Positions 8,832 to 18,657 of a DNA stretch of 64,000 nt are shown here, piece after piece. The stretch spans positions 1-64,000 of the forward strand of contig NZ_JALBGV010000028.1 of the NCBI RefSeq assembly GCF_023006505.1, given 5' to 3'. A program made the translations under genes and the position numbers. The notes under the pieces were generated by a model. The model did not search any database. It saw nothing but the letters and a program-made list of their open reading frames with translations, and was not told where the DNA came from. Position 1 is the stretch's first letter; every line of letters begins with the position of its first letter. The DNA comes from Neorhizobium sp. SHOUNA12A (GTDB taxonomy: Bacteria; Pseudomonadota; Alphaproteobacteria; Rhizobiales; Rhizobiaceae).

Positions 8832-9182
8832 CTAAAGCGAAATGACGGTTCGGATTTCGTCGTACCCGGCATGCAGGCCGGTTTCGTCCTGCTCCACCAA
8901 GCCAGCCCGCCCTAGGATCTCGACATCCTCATGAACCCGCCGGTAATCCCGATCGAGCGCTCGTGCCAAAGCCGCCACGCTCGCCTGCGGGTTCTTGTGC
9001 AGATAACGCAGAAGTTCCAGGCGCTTGCCGGTCATGGTGCTGGAAAAGGCATCCCAGGCGACGAAGGTCAGATGCTCTTCCGAGACCGCCTCACCCTTTT
9101 CTGCGCGATGCCAAGCATCCGAGACCCGCTTCGCGACCTCATCGAAGGAACCGCCGATATGGAGTTCGATGTCCTTGCTCAT
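8832..9182 (-). CDS. Winged-helix antitoxin/transcription factor (TumA-like)
   Basis: A 116-residue protein with a C-terminal winged helix-turn-helix: LELLRYLHKNPQASVAALAR, ALDRDYRRVHEDVEILGRAG (about residues 56-95), then a wing ending in GLVEQDETG. This is the HVO_A0114-like DNA-binding type found next to TumE toxins. Its start overlaps the stop of the upstream TumE-like gene by 4 bp, so the toxin-like gene is translated first. It probably neutralises the toxin and represses the promoter near 9478-9496. Confidence 0.75.
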   Translation of the reverse strand: MSKDIELHIGGSFDEVAKRVSDAWHRAEKGEAVSEEHLTFVAWDAFSSTMTGKRLELLRYLHKNPQASVAALARALDRDYRRVHEDVEILGRAGLVEQDETGLHAGYDEIRTVISL

Positions 9183-9469
9183 ATCTTCTCTCCTCTCGAC
9201 GTTTCGACGTCCTGCCTGAAATCGGCCAGCAGCTGCTCAATCGAGACGAACCGATAGCTCTCTTCCCGATCGCCGTAGTGGCGATGATCACCCTTGCCGC
9301 GCTCATTGTCGTAACCGACCAACCGCTTGCCGGGTCGACCGTAAAACAGCGAGTATTTCAACAAGTGCTGCGATGGCGGCACATGATCTGGCACGCGCCA
9401 CACCTTGATCTCCAAAATCGCTCCGTCGCCGAAGACAACACGTTCGCGGATGACGAGTTCGGCTTTCAT
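9179..9469 (-). CDS. TumE family toxin (DUF6516)
   Basis: A 96-residue protein resembling TumE/DUF6516 toxins: an N-terminal beta region (ELVIRERVVFGDGAILEIKVWRV), then HLLKYSLFYGRPGKRLVGYDNERGKGDHRHY and an RFVSIEQLLADFRQDV tail. The GYDNE.G.GDHRH cluster is the family hallmark and probably the active site. It is the upstream gene of a two-gene TA operon. The exact target is not known from sequence. Confidence 0.75.
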   Translation of the reverse strand: MKAELVIRERVVFGDGAILEIKVWRVPDHVPPSQHLLKYSLFYGRPGKRLVGYDNERGKGDHRHYGDREESYRFVSIEQLLADFRQDVETSRGEKI

Positions 9470-9477
9470 GGATTTAA

Positions 9478-9496
9478 TATGGCATCAGACGCCATA
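9478..9496 (-). promoter_or_regulatory. Candidate operator of the TumE/TumA module
   Basis: An inverted repeat TATGGC-N7-GCCATA lies 8 bp upstream of the TumE start codon and within the 83-bp gap shared with the divergent mntA. This is the usual place for TA autoregulation. No assay evidence; symmetry only. Confidence 0.45.
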
Positions 9497-9552
9497 GATA
9501 GTCAACCTCCGCCGCTCTCGACCAAAACCCGGGGCTCCACTATATTGTCCGC

Positions 9553-9864
9553 ATGGACAAAGATCTGGTCATCGCCAAGCTGAGAGAGCACGAAGACGAG
9601 TTGCGCGCCGCGGGTGCGGAGCATGTGTCGATCTTTGGCTCTGTAGCCAGAGGCGAAGCGACGTTAGAATCCGATCTTGACGTTCTCGTCAAATTTGCTG
9701 AACCCGTGATCCAGTCGGGTTTCGGCTACTTTAGCGCCCTTGAAGATCTACGCGTATTGATCTCAAGCATTACGGGTGCCAGCAGTGTGGATATCATTGC
9801 CGAACCGCTGCAGAAGGAACGGCTCCGGCGAAATGTGGAACGGGATCGCGCCATTGCCTACTAA
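9553..9864 (+). CDS. mntA: MntA-type nucleotidyltransferase antitoxin
   Basis: A 103-residue minimal nucleotidyltransferase. The motif GSVARGEATLESDLDVLV (about residues 30-47) carries the G-S-x9-D-x-D signature of the polymerase-beta fold. MntA proteins inactivate their HEPN partner by adding AMP groups to a tyrosine. It is followed and slightly overlapped by the HEPN gene, the standard order for MntA/HepT. Confidence 0.88.
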   Translation: MDKDLVIAKLREHEDELRAAGAEHVSIFGSVARGEATLESDLDVLVKFAEPVIQSGFGYFSALEDLRVLISSITGASSVDIIAEPLQKERLRRNVERDRAIAY

Positions 9865-10216
9865 GCGCCCTCTTATCCGCATGCGTGATATTATCGAAAA
9901 CGGGCAAGCCGTTCTTGAATACACCCTTGGCATGGATTTCACGATTTATTCCAAGAACCGGCTGACAAAGGATGCGTCTGAGCGATGCCTCGCGCGACTT
10001 TCGGAGGCAGCCGTTAAACTTGGCCCGCTTGCTGAAGAGCTGTTTCCGCAGCATGATTGGCGCGGCATACGAAACCTCGGCAATATCCTGCGGCATGACT
10101 ATCCCGACGTACTCGATACGGTGATTTGGGCGGCGATCACGCATCGTCTGCCATCGTTGCTCGCCGATTTGGAAGCCTTTCTCGCCCGATATCCCGAAGA
10201 CCAGGAAACGCTTTAG
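9854..10216 (+). CDS. hepT: HepT-type HEPN ribonuclease toxin (DUF86)
   Basis: An all-helical HEPN protein of about 120 residues. RNLGNILRHDY contains the R-x(4-6)-H motif of HEPN ribonucleases together with the adjacent tyrosine that MntA AMPylates. I place the start at TTG 9854, giving the family-like N-terminus PTKRPLIRMRDII and an 11-bp overlap with mntA; the ATG at 9881 is the alternative. Probable tRNA or mRNA cleavage, held in check by MntA. Confidence 0.85.
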   Translation: MPTKRPLIRMRDIIENGQAVLEYTLGMDFTIYSKNRLTKDASERCLARLSEAAVKLGPLAEELFPQHDWRGIRNLGNILRHDYPDVLDTVIWAAITHRLPSLLADLEAFLARYPEDQETL

Positions 10217-10227
10217 GAAGCTCCCCC

Positions 10228-11151
10228 ATGTCCTTCTTCCCCGGAAACGACCCGGTCGCCGGCGACGCCTTTGCCTGTGATGCGATCGAGAACCTGATCA
10301 TTCCACGCACCAGCGATATCGGCGGGTTTTCCGTGCGGCGCGCGTTGCCGAGCCGGCAGAGAAGGCTGGTGGGGCCGTTCATCTTCTTTGACCGGATGGG
10401 ACCGGCGCTGCTGCGGGCCGACGAGGCGCTGGACGTCAAGCCGCATCCGCATATCGGGCTTTCCACCGTCACCTATCTCTTCGATGGCGAGATCAAGCAC
10501 CGCGACAGCCTCGGCACCGAACTCACCATCCGGCCGGGCGATATCAACCTGATGACCGCCGGCCGCGGCATCGTGCATTCGGAGCGCACGCCGGAAAACC
10601 TGCGCGGCCATCCGATGTCGGTCTCCGGGCTGCAGACGTGGCTGGCACTGCCGGATAACAAGGAGGAGATCGATCCGACCTTCTCGCACACGGATAAGGA
10701 AAAGATGCCGGTCATCGATACGGACGGCGCGAGCGGCCGGGTGGTGATCGGCGCTTTCGAGGGCCTCGGCTCACCGGTTTCGACCTTCACCGACACGCTC
10801 TATGTCGATCTCCGCCTCGAGGCTGGCAAGCGTTTCCCGTTTGCAGCGGCGCATGAGGAGCGGGCGATCTACATTCTTTCCGGCGAACTCGTCGTTTCGG
10901 GCGACCGTTTCGCGGCCGACCAGCTTCTCGTCTTCCGGCCGGGCGACGACATTACCCTCGAAGCAGGCGCTCCCGGCTGTCATGTGATGCTGTTCGGCGG
11001 GGCGGCGCTGAATTCCAAACGCTATATCTGGTGGAACTTCGTTTCCTCTTCCAAGGAGCGTATCGAAAAGGCGAAAGAGGAATGGCGCACCGGCCGTTTC
11101 GACATCGTGCCTGGGGACGAGGAGGAGTTTGTCCCCTTGCCCACCGCCTGA
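10228..11151 (+). CDS. Pirin family protein
   Basis: A 307-residue bicupin. The N-terminal cupin has the pirin metal set: HPHIGLSTVTYLFDGEIKHRDS (two His, then His) and GRGIVHSERTPE (His, Glu). The C-terminal cupin is AAHEERAIYILSGELVVSG. Some pirins oxidise quercetin; others act as regulators, so the role is not fixed. The start ATG at 10228 follows AGGAAG, only 11 bp after hepT. Confidence 0.9.
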   Translation: MSFFPGNDPVAGDAFACDAIENLIIPRTSDIGGFSVRRALPSRQRRLVGPFIFFDRMGPALLRADEALDVKPHPHIGLSTVTYLFDGEIKHRDSLGTELTIRPGDINLMTAGRGIVHSERTPENLRGHPMSVSGLQTWLALPDNKEEIDPTFSHTDKEKMPVIDTDGASGRVVIGAFEGLGSPVSTFTDTLYVDLRLEAGKRFPFAAAHEERAIYILSGELVVSGDRFAADQLLVFRPGDDITLEAGAPGCHVMLFGGAALNSKRYIWWNFVSSSKERIEKAKEEWRTGRFDIVPGDEEEFVPLPTA

Positions 11152-11251
11152 AATCGGTTAGAACCGCAGGTCATGCAACTTGAAAAAGCCTGCTTTCTTC
11201 TCATCTTGGGGGAGAACACGCTTCCGGAAAGAGCAGAAAAGGCCATCGTCC

Positions 11252-13171
11252 GTGACATCAATCCCCGCCACGCCATTGCTCGACAAGGTCAAGCTTCCCT
11301 CCGATCTTCGCGCCATCGAAGATCGCGACCTGACGCAGCTTGCCCGCGAATTGCGCGACGAGATGATCGATGCGGTGTCGCGCACCGGCGGCCATCTGGG
11401 TGCCGGCCTCGGCGTCGTGGAACTGACGATCGCCATCCACAAGGTATTCAACACGCCGGATGACAGGCTGATCTTCGATGTCGGGCACCAGTGTTATCCG
11501 CACAAGATCCTCACCGGCCGGCGCGACCGCATTCGCACGCTGCGGCAGGAGGACGGGCTTTCCGGCTTCACCCGCCGGGCCGAGAGCGAATACGATCCGT
11601 TCGGCGCGGCGCATTCCTCCACGTCGATCTCGGCCGGCCTCGGTATGGCGGTCGCGGCCGACCTTTCCGGCTCTAAGCGCAATGTGATCGCGGTCATCGG
11701 CGACGGCGCGATGTCAGCCGGCATGGCCTATGAGGCGCTCAACAATGCCGGTGCGCTGGATGCCCGGCTGATCGTCATCTTGAACGACAACGACATGTCG
11801 ATCGCCCCGCCGACCGGCGCGATGAGCGCTTATCTGGCGCGGCTCGCCTCCGGCCGCACCTATATGGGCTTTCGCGACCTCGGCAAGAAACTGACCGCCT
11901 ATCTCGGCAAGAATGTCGACCGGGCGATCACTCGCGCCGTCGAACATGCCCGCGGTTACGTCACCGGCGGCACGATGTTCGAGGAAATGGGCTTCTACCA
12001 TATCGGTCCGATCGACGGTCATTCCTTCGACCATCTCCTGCCGGTGCTGCGCAATGTGCGCGACAATGCCCGCGGCCCGGTGCTGATCCATGTGGTGACG
12101 CAGAAGGGCAAGGGTTATGCACCCGCGGAAGCCGCCGCCGACAAATATCACGGCGTCAACAAGTTCGACGTCATCACCGGTGCGCAGGCGAAATCGAAGC
12201 CGAACGCACCGAGCTATACGAGCGTCTTCGGCGAGGCGCTGGTCCAGGAAGCAGCGCTCGACGAGAAGATCGTCGGCGTCACCGCCGCCATGCCGAACGG
12301 CACCGGCATCGATAAGCTGGCGGATATCTTCCCGGCCCGGACCTTCGATGTCGGCATTGCCGAACAGCATGCGGTGACCTTTGCCGCAGGCCTTGCGGCA
12401 GAGGGCTACAAGCCTTTCTGCGCGCTCTATTCGACCTTCCTGCAGCGCGGTTACGACCAGGTCGTTCATGACGTGGCGATCCAGGGATTGCCGGTGCGTT
12501 TCCCGATCGACCGCGCCGGCTTCGTCGGCGCCGACGGGCCGACCCACGCGGGCTCGTTCGATACGACCTTCCTGGCGACGCTGCCGGGCATGGTGGTGAT
12601 GGCTGCCGCCGACGAGGCGGAGCTGAAGCATATGGTGCGTACAGCCGCTGCCTATGACGAAGGCCCGATCTCCTTCCGTTATCCGCGCGGCGAAGGCGTC
12701 GGGGTCGAGTTGCCGGAACGCGGCCAGATCCTTGAAATCGGCAAGGGCCGGGTGGTCAAGCAAGGTGCCAAGGTAGCGCTGCTTTCCTTCGGCACGCGCC
12801 TTAAGGAATGTGTGCTTGCAGCCGAAGATCTCGACGCCGCCGGTCTTTCGACCACGGTTGCGGATGCGCGTTTCGCCAAGCCGCTGGACCATGACCTGAT
12901 CCGCCAGCTCGCCCGCCATCACGAAGTGCTGATCACCATCGAGGAAGGTGCGGTCGGCGGCTTCGGCAGCCATGTGCTGCAGTTCCTCGCGACCGAGGGC
13001 CTGCTCGACAACGGCCTGAAAATCCGCTCGCTCGTGCTGCCGGACATCTGGATGCAGCAGGCAAGCCCGGACGCGATGTATGCCAAGGCCGGCCTCGACC
13101 GCGCCGGCATCGTCTCGACCGTGTTCAGGACGCTCGGCCAGCCCCAGATCGGCGTCGGCTTTGCCGGCTGA
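11252..13171 (+). CDS. dxs: 1-deoxy-D-xylulose-5-phosphate synthase
   Basis: A thiamine diphosphate enzyme that condenses pyruvate and glyceraldehyde-3-phosphate in the first step of the MEP isoprenoid pathway. Key elements are [15 protein letters not shown] near the start, the Dxs signature [15 protein letters not shown], the ThDP motif GDGAMSAG...NDNDMSIAP, and the pyrimidine-domain segment [16 protein letters not shown] choose GTG at 11252 ([12 protein letters not shown]), which matches rhizobial N-termini and gives 639 residues. An ATG at 11180 would add 24 residues unlike the family. Confidence 0.95.
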   Translation: MTSIPATPLLDKVKLPSDLRAIEDRDLTQLARELRDEMIDAVSRTGGHLGAGLGVVELTIAIHKVFNTPDDRLIFDVGHQCYPHKILTGRRDRIRTLRQEDGLSGFTRRAESEYDPFGAAHSSTSISAGLGMAVAADLSGSKRNVIAVIGDGAMSAGMAYEALNNAGALDARLIVILNDNDMSIAPPTGAMSAYLARLASGRTYMGFRDLGKKLTAYLGKNVDRAITRAVEHARGYVTGGTMFEEMGFYHIGPIDGHSFDHLLPVLRNVRDNARGPVLIHVVTQKGKGYAPAEAAADKYHGVNKFDVITGAQAKSKPNAPSYTSVFGEALVQEAALDEKIVGVTAAMPNGTGIDKLADIFPARTFDVGIAEQHAVTFAAGLAAEGYKPFCALYSTFLQRGYDQVVHDVAIQGLPVRFPIDRAGFVGADGPTHAGSFDTTFLATLPGMVVMAAADEAELKHMVRTAAAYDEGPISFRYPRGEGVGVELPERGQILEIGKGRVVKQGAKVALLSFGTRLKECVLAAEDLDAAGLSTTVADARFAKPLDHDLIRQLARHHEVLITIEEGAVGGFGSHVLQFLATEGLLDNGLKIRSLVLPDIWMQQASPDAMYAKAGLDRAGIVSTVFRTLGQPQIGVGFAG

Positions 13172-13195
13172 GCCCGGTCGTCAGGTCCTCCCGGA

Positions 13196-14035
13196 TTAGA
13201 AACCGAGGCGGCTCAGCGGCCCGATGATCTTGCGATAGAGCATCGGTGGTGTGAAATCCCGCAGCACGTCGCGGCGTATTTCGGCGTAATCCTTCTTGTC
13301 GGTGGAATTCGGCCGCGGCTTGAAGAGCGTCGAATGCGACTTGCGGGAATCGTCCCACGTTGCCGTGTAATAATAGAGCGCGATCGAATCTCTCGATTTG
13401 TCTTCCGGATGGTTCACGACCGAGGGGTTGCCGTGGAAGGAATCCGATGTGGTCGAGAAGGTGACCATGCGATTGAACAGGGGAGTGAAGCTGTGCACCT
13501 TGCCCTTCATCTCCTTGTCCCAGATCTCGAACGAGCCGCCCCACTCTTCCCGCCAGTCCTTGTTGAGATAGATCAGCGTGTTGAGCCGGCGCTCGACCTT
13601 CATCTTGGAATGGAGGTTGAAGTCGGCATGGATATCGAGATGCCCGCCATTGGCGGTCTCATGAACGCCGGCGCCGAAAAAGAATGGGTCGGGGATCAAT
13701 CCTTCGATCCCAGTCATCTCCTCCAGAAACAGAATGAAGGGGCGCGAATTCAGCGCATAAAACAGGTTCTTGGTGTAGGTCGGAAGCCGTTCCGGCACGT
13801 AGGAGACCTTCTTGTTCTCCTGCGCCCTCGCAAAAGTCGTCTCCTTTTCCGGACGGTTCCGGAGGTCGGTCAGGACGTTCTCCAGAACCTGCTCGGGCAG
13901 GAAATTGTCGATGCAGATATGCGGATAGGGCGAAGCCGATTGGTAAGCCCCGGCATAGTTCTTGGCCATCGAGCGAGCGGCATCAACATCTGCCAGAAGA
14001 GTATCCGCATCAATGGGATATACTAACTGCGCCAT
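13196..14035 (-). CDS. 2OG-Fe(II) oxygenase superfamily protein (prolyl 4-hydroxylase-like)
   Basis: A 279-residue non-heme iron oxygenase. HLDIHADFNLHSKMKVERRL supplies the iron-binding H-x-D pair; the distal His is probably in DSFHGNPSVV, followed by RDSIALYYYTA with the 2-oxoglutarate-binding Arg. RLNTLIYLNKDW and WGGSFEIWD are typical of the P4Hc group. Relatives modify proteins or sugars; the substrate here is unknown. It is convergent with dxs, and the upstream region is AT-rich with an inverted repeat. Confidence 0.85.
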   Translation of the reverse strand: MAQLVYPIDADTLLADVDAARSMAKNYAGAYQSASPYPHICIDNFLPEQVLENVLTDLRNRPEKETTFARAQENKKVSYVPERLPTYTKNLFYALNSRPFILFLEEMTGIEGLIPDPFFFGAGVHETANGGHLDIHADFNLHSKMKVERRLNTLIYLNKDWREEWGGSFEIWDKEMKGKVHSFTPLFNRMVTFSTTSDSFHGNPSVVNHPEDKSRDSIALYYYTATWDDSRKSHSTLFKPRPNSTDKKDYAEIRRDVLRDFTPPMLYRKIIGPLSRLGF

Positions 14036-14088
14036 TACACTCCCCCAAATTATACTTTGGCCAGAGTGTCATAATTTTTAGATGGCGC

Positions 14089-14111
14089 AAGTATGACAAA
14101 AGCTCATACTT
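14089..14111. promoter_or_regulatory. Inverted repeat upstream of the 2OG oxygenase gene
   Basis: AAGTATGA-N7-TCATACTT is a perfect 8-bp inverted repeat about 54 bp upstream of the oxygenase start, in an AT-rich 255-bp gap (14036-14290). It could be an operator. Nothing else recognisable is in the gap. Confidence 0.35.
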
Positions 14112-14290
14112 CGAAAGCGTTAGTCGTTAGATAAATTCGAAACCAGATCCCACCCCTCAATTACGGCTTTGAAATCAAATACTTCATTTGGAAGTGCCTT
14201 TCCACGCCTCGACCGCACCCCGCACGGAGGCTCCGAAGCAGTATCCTCCTACGTCGAATGAAGTAACGCATCCCATCGAAGGGACGGTTC

Positions 14291-14878
14291 CTAGTTCCGC
14301 TCGCCTTCGATCACCATGTCGAACTGCACGACATTGGAATAGATCGGCGTGCCGACGTCCATGGCGTAGCGGGAGCGGAAGATCTTGCCGCTGACGTTGA
14401 AACCTATCTTCCGTCCGCTCCAGGAGGTCAGCTTCACATCGAAGACTTCGGACGAGCTATGCCCCTTGGCGGTCAGCGTGCCGGTGATGCGGGCGCTGTC
14501 CGGGCCGGTCTGCTCGACGCGTTCCGAGCGGAACGAGATCGTCTCGAAATGACCGGAATCGAACACAGCGCCGGAACGCAGGAAGGCATCGATGCGGTCC
14601 TGGCCGGTGCTGACGCTTTCCGGCTTCAGATCGAAATTGACCATGGAATGCGTAAGATCGCCGGCTTTCAGGTTGAACGTGCCTGAAAACTTACCGAACT
14701 TGCCCTTGATGCCGCCGCCGCCGACCTGATCCACGGCAAACGCGATGCGGGAACCGGAGGTGATGGCATAACGCCCCGCCGCCTCGGTGAGGCTCGGAAC
14801 GTTCACGACCGAGAAGCCGGCTCCGGGAAGCGACATGGCGAGCAGCATGGCTGCGATGACGGTTGTCTTGCGGGTCAT
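14291..14878 (-). CDS. YceI family periplasmic protein
   Basis: A 195-residue lipocalin-like protein. It has an N-terminal signal peptide (VIAAMLLAMSLPGAGFS), then YAITSGSRIAFAVDQVGG, the family's opening strand, and later ITGTLTAKGHSSSEVFDV. YceI proteins bind isoprenoid-type lipids or quinones in the periplasm. Its start overlaps the end of the cytochrome b561 gene by 4 bp; YceI/b561 pairs are common and suggest electron or quinone handling. Confidence 0.88.
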   Translation of the reverse strand: MTRKTTVIAAMLLAMSLPGAGFSVVNVPSLTEAAGRYAITSGSRIAFAVDQVGGGGIKGKFGKFSGTFNLKAGDLTHSMVNFDLKPESVSTGQDRIDAFLRSGAVFDSGHFETISFRSERVEQTGPDSARITGTLTAKGHSSSEVFDVKLTSWSGRKIGFNVSGKIFRSRYAMDVGTPIYSNVVQFDMVIEGERN

Positions 14879-15468
14879 GGTCCCGGCTCCTCGATGGATG
14901 TTTTTGCGGTGCGGTGCCGGCTGCCGAGCATGCGGGTGAGCACCTCATCATGCCTGACATAGTGGTGGTAGAGTGCAGCGACCGAATGCAGGAGAACGAG
15001 GGCCAGCATCGAATAGGCGAGAACCGCATGGACGGTCGTCCACCAGGCCTCGGCGGCATCCGACTTCGGCACCGGAAGATGCGGAATGACGACGAGGTTG
15101 AACGCGAAGGTCGGAATTTCGAGCGGTGATACGGAGGCGATCATCCAGCCGGCCACCGGCACCACCACCGCCAAAGTCATCAGCAGATAGTGCATCGCGT
15201 CTGCCGAGCGATGTTCCAGGGCGCTCAGACCTTTGAGGGGTTTCACCCGCACGACCGTCAGCGAATGGACGAGCCTCACGGCCGCCAGAAGCAGCGCCAG
15301 CATGCCGAAGGACTTGTGCCACTGGAAAAGCGAGAACTGCAGGGCTGGATCGATCGATTGGAGGGTCATGACGAAGCCGAGCACCAACAGGCCGAGGATC
15401 AACAACGCGATCAGCCAGTGCAGAACGATCGCGATGGGATCATAACCATCGGCAGGGCGACGCGGCAT
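14875..15468 (-). CDS. Cytochrome b561 family protein
   Basis: A 197-residue four-helix membrane cytochrome b. Histidine ligands sit in ...IVLHWLIALLIL (helix 1), FQWHKSFGMLALLLAAVR (helix 2), and TTVHAVLAYSMLALVLLHSVAALYHH cut across helix 4. It is presumably a quinol-oxidising inner-membrane protein passing electrons to a periplasmic partner, perhaps with YceI. The start ATG at 15468 (MPRRPADGYDP) is preferred over an open extension of 30 residues upstream. Confidence 0.88.
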   Translation of the reverse strand: MPRRPADGYDPIAIVLHWLIALLILGLLVLGFVMTLQSIDPALQFSLFQWHKSFGMLALLLAAVRLVHSLTVVRVKPLKGLSALEHRSADAMHYLLMTLAVVVPVAGWMIASVSPLEIPTFAFNLVVIPHLPVPKSDAAEAWWTTVHAVLAYSMLALVLLHSVAALYHHYVRHDEVLTRMLGSRHRTAKTSIEEPGP

Positions 15469-15593
15469 GGGATGTTCCCGGAACTCTTGGGCTAACTTAC
15501 GATCGGAAACATCGTGCTTTCCGATCCGGCCGGCAAGCGCCAGCGCGATCACTTTCATTCAATATTACTGAATTCGGATCTTTGCCGCCACCG

Positions 15594-16595
15594 TCACTGA
15601 TCGGCGGCCGTCAGGAACAGGATATTAAGATCCTTGTCCGGATAGAAATCGTCCGCCGTCATCTCGAAAGTCGTGGGGCCGATCTTCTTCACGCCGTTGC
15701 CGCAGAAGCTGACGTAATCCTTCTCCTTCTCCTTCCCCTTGTCGATCGTCAGCTTTAACTTACCGATCGAACCGCCCCAGTTGGCGCCGGTAGTGAGGAT
15801 GTAGGACACCCATTGCTCGGTATAGTTCGGGCCGCCTTTTCCGGCCGCAGCTTCGAGTTTTGCCGCGGTCTTCATGAATGCGGCGTCGATGCAGTAGCGG
15901 TCGGCATAATCCTTGTAATTCGTCGCCGGCTTACCCTGATCGATGAAGGTCATGGCGACAGTGCCGCCGACGCTCGGCTTATAGCGATGGCTGACACGGA
16001 CGGGTTTGCCGGCCGGAAACTTCGTCTTCCACCAATAGACCGAGCGCAGCGTCCAGGCCGGCGTCAGGTCCTCCTGCCAGCCCTTGCCGGCGTCGTAGCG
16101 GTTGACGAACACCAGCCCCTCGGCGATCCAGGCGGCCTTCACGTCTTCGGGCAGGGCCTTGAGTGCGGCAAGCGTCCTGTCGCTATAGGGCAGAAGCGGA
16201 ATGTTGCGCGCCACGAGTTCGTCTGTGCGGTCGATGCCGGCGGCCAGCACCCTTTGCTGCAGCTCCGGCTTGATCTGCCGGCTGTCCTGCACGACCGAGA
16301 AACCGAGGAAATTGTCGCTGTCGGTGTTCTCGAGCGCGATATCGCTGTCCATGCTGCCGGTGATGTCCGGCATCGGGAAGGCAATGACGCTTTCGACATC
16401 CTTGTCGCTGGCGTTCTTGAAGACGTAATCGACCAGCACTTCCTCGCGGGAAATGTAGAGCTGCTCCTCGGCCATGGTGACGTCGGAGGTCTGGACGTAG
16501 ATCAGCCCGCCCGTCTTCAGTTCCGCCATGGAATCGTTGGCGAGTGCCGGGTTCGCGACGAACAAAAGTCCGCCGATCAGCAAGGTGCATCGCAT
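15594..16595 (-). CDS. DUF4424 family exported protein
   Basis: A 333-residue secreted protein. The signal peptide is CTLLIGGLLFVANPALA, and the mature part begins NDSMAELKTGGLIYVQTSDV, typical of DUF4424, a family of unknown function common in Alphaproteobacteria. The C-terminal part has ADDFYPDKDLNILFL, also family-like. The ATG at 16595 is chosen because GGAGGGA lies 6-7 bases upstream; an ATG 15 bases earlier falls inside that ribosome-binding site. Confidence 0.82.
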   Translation of the reverse strand: MRCTLLIGGLLFVANPALANDSMAELKTGGLIYVQTSDVTMAEEQLYISREEVLVDYVFKNASDKDVESVIAFPMPDITGSMDSDIALENTDSDNFLGFSVVQDSRQIKPELQQRVLAAGIDRTDELVARNIPLLPYSDRTLAALKALPEDVKAAWIAEGLVFVNRYDAGKGWQEDLTPAWTLRSVYWWKTKFPAGKPVRVSHRYKPSVGGTVAMTFIDQGKPATNYKDYADRYCIDAAFMKTAAKLEAAAGKGGPNYTEQWVSYILTTGANWGGSIGKLKLTIDKGKEKEKDYVSFCGNGVKKIGPTTFEMTADDFYPDKDLNILFLTAADQ

Positions 16596-16659
16596 ATCCG
16601 TCCCTCCCATTTCCTCGCCGGTTTTCGGCCGCCGGAAGATAGACGCAAATGCTGAAACA

Positions 16660-16696
16660 GAGAAGGCAGGCCGGATGGTCTCTGGCCTGCCTTCTC
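16660..16696 (-). terminator. Strong hairpin after the chemoreceptor gene
   Basis: A perfect 13-bp stem (GAGAAGGCAGGCC and its complement) with an 11-base loop begins 20 bp after the mcp stop codon. The T-tract is weak on both sides (TGTTTC on the minus strand). It probably ends the mcp transcript or protects its 3' end. Confidence 0.65.
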
Positions 16697-16716
16697 AATC
16701 AAACCGTATGGACGGA

Positions 16717-18657
16717 TCAGAACTCCGACCACTCTTCCTTCACGGCGGCAGCGCTCGCCGCCTTGCCGGAAAAGGCGCGGGCGACGGTGGAACGCAGGGC
16801 ATTTGCCGGCGATGCCACCGGACGGGCTGCCGACGGGGCCGCGACCGGACGCGAAGTCCGAACCGATGGCGTGCCCCCGAAGTTGAACTGCCTCAGCAGG
16901 GCATCGAGCGCCTGGGCTTCCTGGGCGAGCTTGTGGCTTGCCGCGTTCTGCTCTTCGACCATGGCGGCGTTCTGCTGCGTGCCCTGGTCCATTGCGTTGA
17001 CCGACGTGTTGATCTCCTGGAGGCCTGTCGACTGTTCGCGTGTGGAGATGACGATGGCGGAGAGGTGCTGGTTGATCTGCTGCACTTCGCCGACGATCGC
17101 TTCCAGCGCCTGGCCGGTCTCGCCGACCAGCGCGACGCCCGCATCCACCTGCTGGCTGGAGGTGGTGATCAGCGCCTTGATCTCCTTTGCCGCATTGGCG
17201 GAACGCTGAGCGAGCTCGCGGACTTCCTGTGCGACGACCGCAAAGCCCTTGCCCGCCTCGCCGGCGCGAGCCGCCTCGACGCCTGCATTGAGCGCCAGAA
17301 GGTTGGTCTGGAAGGCGATGTCGTCGATGACGCTGATGATGTTGCCGATCTCGCCCGAGGACTTCGAGATTTGCTCCATGGCGGAGACAGCCCGGCGAAC
17401 CACTTCGCCCGATTTTTCGGCGCCGATGCGGGTGCGCTCGACGCGCTGGCCGACGTCTTCAGCTCGGCGAGCAGATTCCTTCACCGTCGTCGTCACCTGT
17501 TCAAGGGCGGCGGCTGTCTCTTCGACGGCTGCGGCCTGCTGTTCTGTGCGACGACCGAGATCGTCGGCCGCAGAGCGGATTTCACCGGCGCCGGAGCTGA
17601 TCGCAGAAGCATTCTCGCCGACCGCCTGGAGGGCGGCCTGCAGCCGTCCGAGCGCCTGGTTGAAGTCGGCGCGCAGCCGGTCGAGATTGCCGGAGAACGG
17701 CTTTTCGATGCGGTAGGCGACATCGCCATCGGCAAGGCTTGCAAGCCCGGTGGCCAGCGCGTCGATCGCAAACTCGATATTGGCGGCTTCGCGGGCCTTC
17801 TGGGCGTCGTTGTCGAGGCGTTCGCGCTCGCGGGTGTCGCGCAGGACATCCGCGTCGCGGGCCAGACGCTGCTTTTCGATCGCCGCATCCTTGAAGACCG
17901 TGACGGCCTTGGCCATCCGGCCGACTTCGTCGCCGCGTTCGAGAGCCGGAATTCCGATATCATGATTGCCGCCGGCAAGGCTGGTCATGGCCTCCGTCAT
18001 GCCGACGATCGGTTGGACGATGGCACGCGACAGGGCAAGCACGAGGGCGACCGCGATCAGGCCGGCAATACCGCCGCCGATGAGGAGTGTCAGCAGCAGA
18101 TCGGTATGGGCCTGGGTCTGGGCGCTGACCATGGTGGTCGACAGGTCGAAAGCCTGCTTCTTGATCTTGGCGGCAGCCTCGCGGAACACGTCGAGCTGGC
18201 CCTTCGACTGGTTGCGGCCGATCTCGATGACTTCCTCGATCGGCTTGCCGGTGTTCTTGCGGGCGTCGAGCTGCGGAACGGTAAGCTGGGTGTGGAACAC
18301 ATCGGCTGCGGCACGCATCGCATCAAGCGAAGCGACCATATCCGGCACGCCGGCGGCCGCCTTCTTGGCGGCGTCGATCGCAGCGATCATCTTTTCGCGG
18401 TTGTTGAAGACGTCGGCATAGGTGCTGTCGCTCTTGAAGAGCAGGAAGCCGCGCTGATTGACGGCCTGTTCCAGCATCGCTTCGAGCGCCGCGTCCACAT
18501 TCATCATGATCGTCTGGGAAACGACCTGCTGCGCAGACGAGCGGCTCGATTTCAAGGCCTGCCAATAAACGCCGGCGGACGCCAGCAGACAGACCGACAT
18601 CAACGCCGCGAAGGTGATGATCAGCTTCTTGTTCAGGGATAGGTTTTTAAGCGACAT
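16717..18657 (-). CDS. Methyl-accepting chemotaxis protein with C-terminal CheR-docking tail
   Basis: A 646-residue transmembrane chemoreceptor. TM1 is at about residues 11-32; a helical periplasmic four-helix-bundle-like sensor follows to about 190; TM2 is [20 protein letters not shown]; then HAMP and the signalling domain with hairpin tip [20 protein letters not shown] and [20 protein letters not shown]. It ends in EEWSEF, fitting the aromatic-x-x-aromatic docking pentapeptide for CheR/CheB. The ligand cannot be read from sequence. Transcription runs away from tlyA. Confidence 0.93.
   Translation of the reverse strand: MSLKNLSLNKKLIITFAALMSVCLLASAGVYWQALKSSRSSAQQVVSQTIMMNVDAALEAMLEQAVNQRGFLLFKSDSTYADVFNNREKMIAAIDAAKKAAAGVPDMVASLDAMRAAADVFHTQLTVPQLDARKNTGKPIEEVIEIGRNQSKGQLDVFREAAAKIKKQAFDLSTTMVSAQTQAHTDLLLTLLIGGGIAGLIAVALVLALSRAIVQPIVGMTEAMTSLAGGNHDIGIPALERGDEVGRMAKAVTVFKDAAIEKQRLARDADVLRDTRERERLDNDAQKAREAANIEFAIDALATGLASLADGDVAYRIEKPFSGNLDRLRADFNQALGRLQAALQAVGENASAISSGAGEIRSAADDLGRRTEQQAAAVEETAAALEQVTTTVKESARRAEDVGQRVERTRIGAEKSGEVVRRAVSAMEQISKSSGEIGNIISVIDDIAFQTNLLALNAGVEAARAGEAGKGFAVVAQEVRELAQRSANAAKEIKALITTSSQQVDAGVALVGETGQALEAIVGEVQQINQHLSAIVISTREQSTGLQEINTSVNAMDQGTQQNAAMVEEQNAASHKLAQEAQALDALLRQFNFGGTPSVRTSRPVAAPSAARPVASPANALRSTVARAFSGKAASAAAVKEEWSEF

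Noticed and set aside
16528..18642. 704-residue open frame antisense to the chemoreceptor
   Set aside because: Repetitive shadow composition; the opposite strand encodes a canonical receptor.
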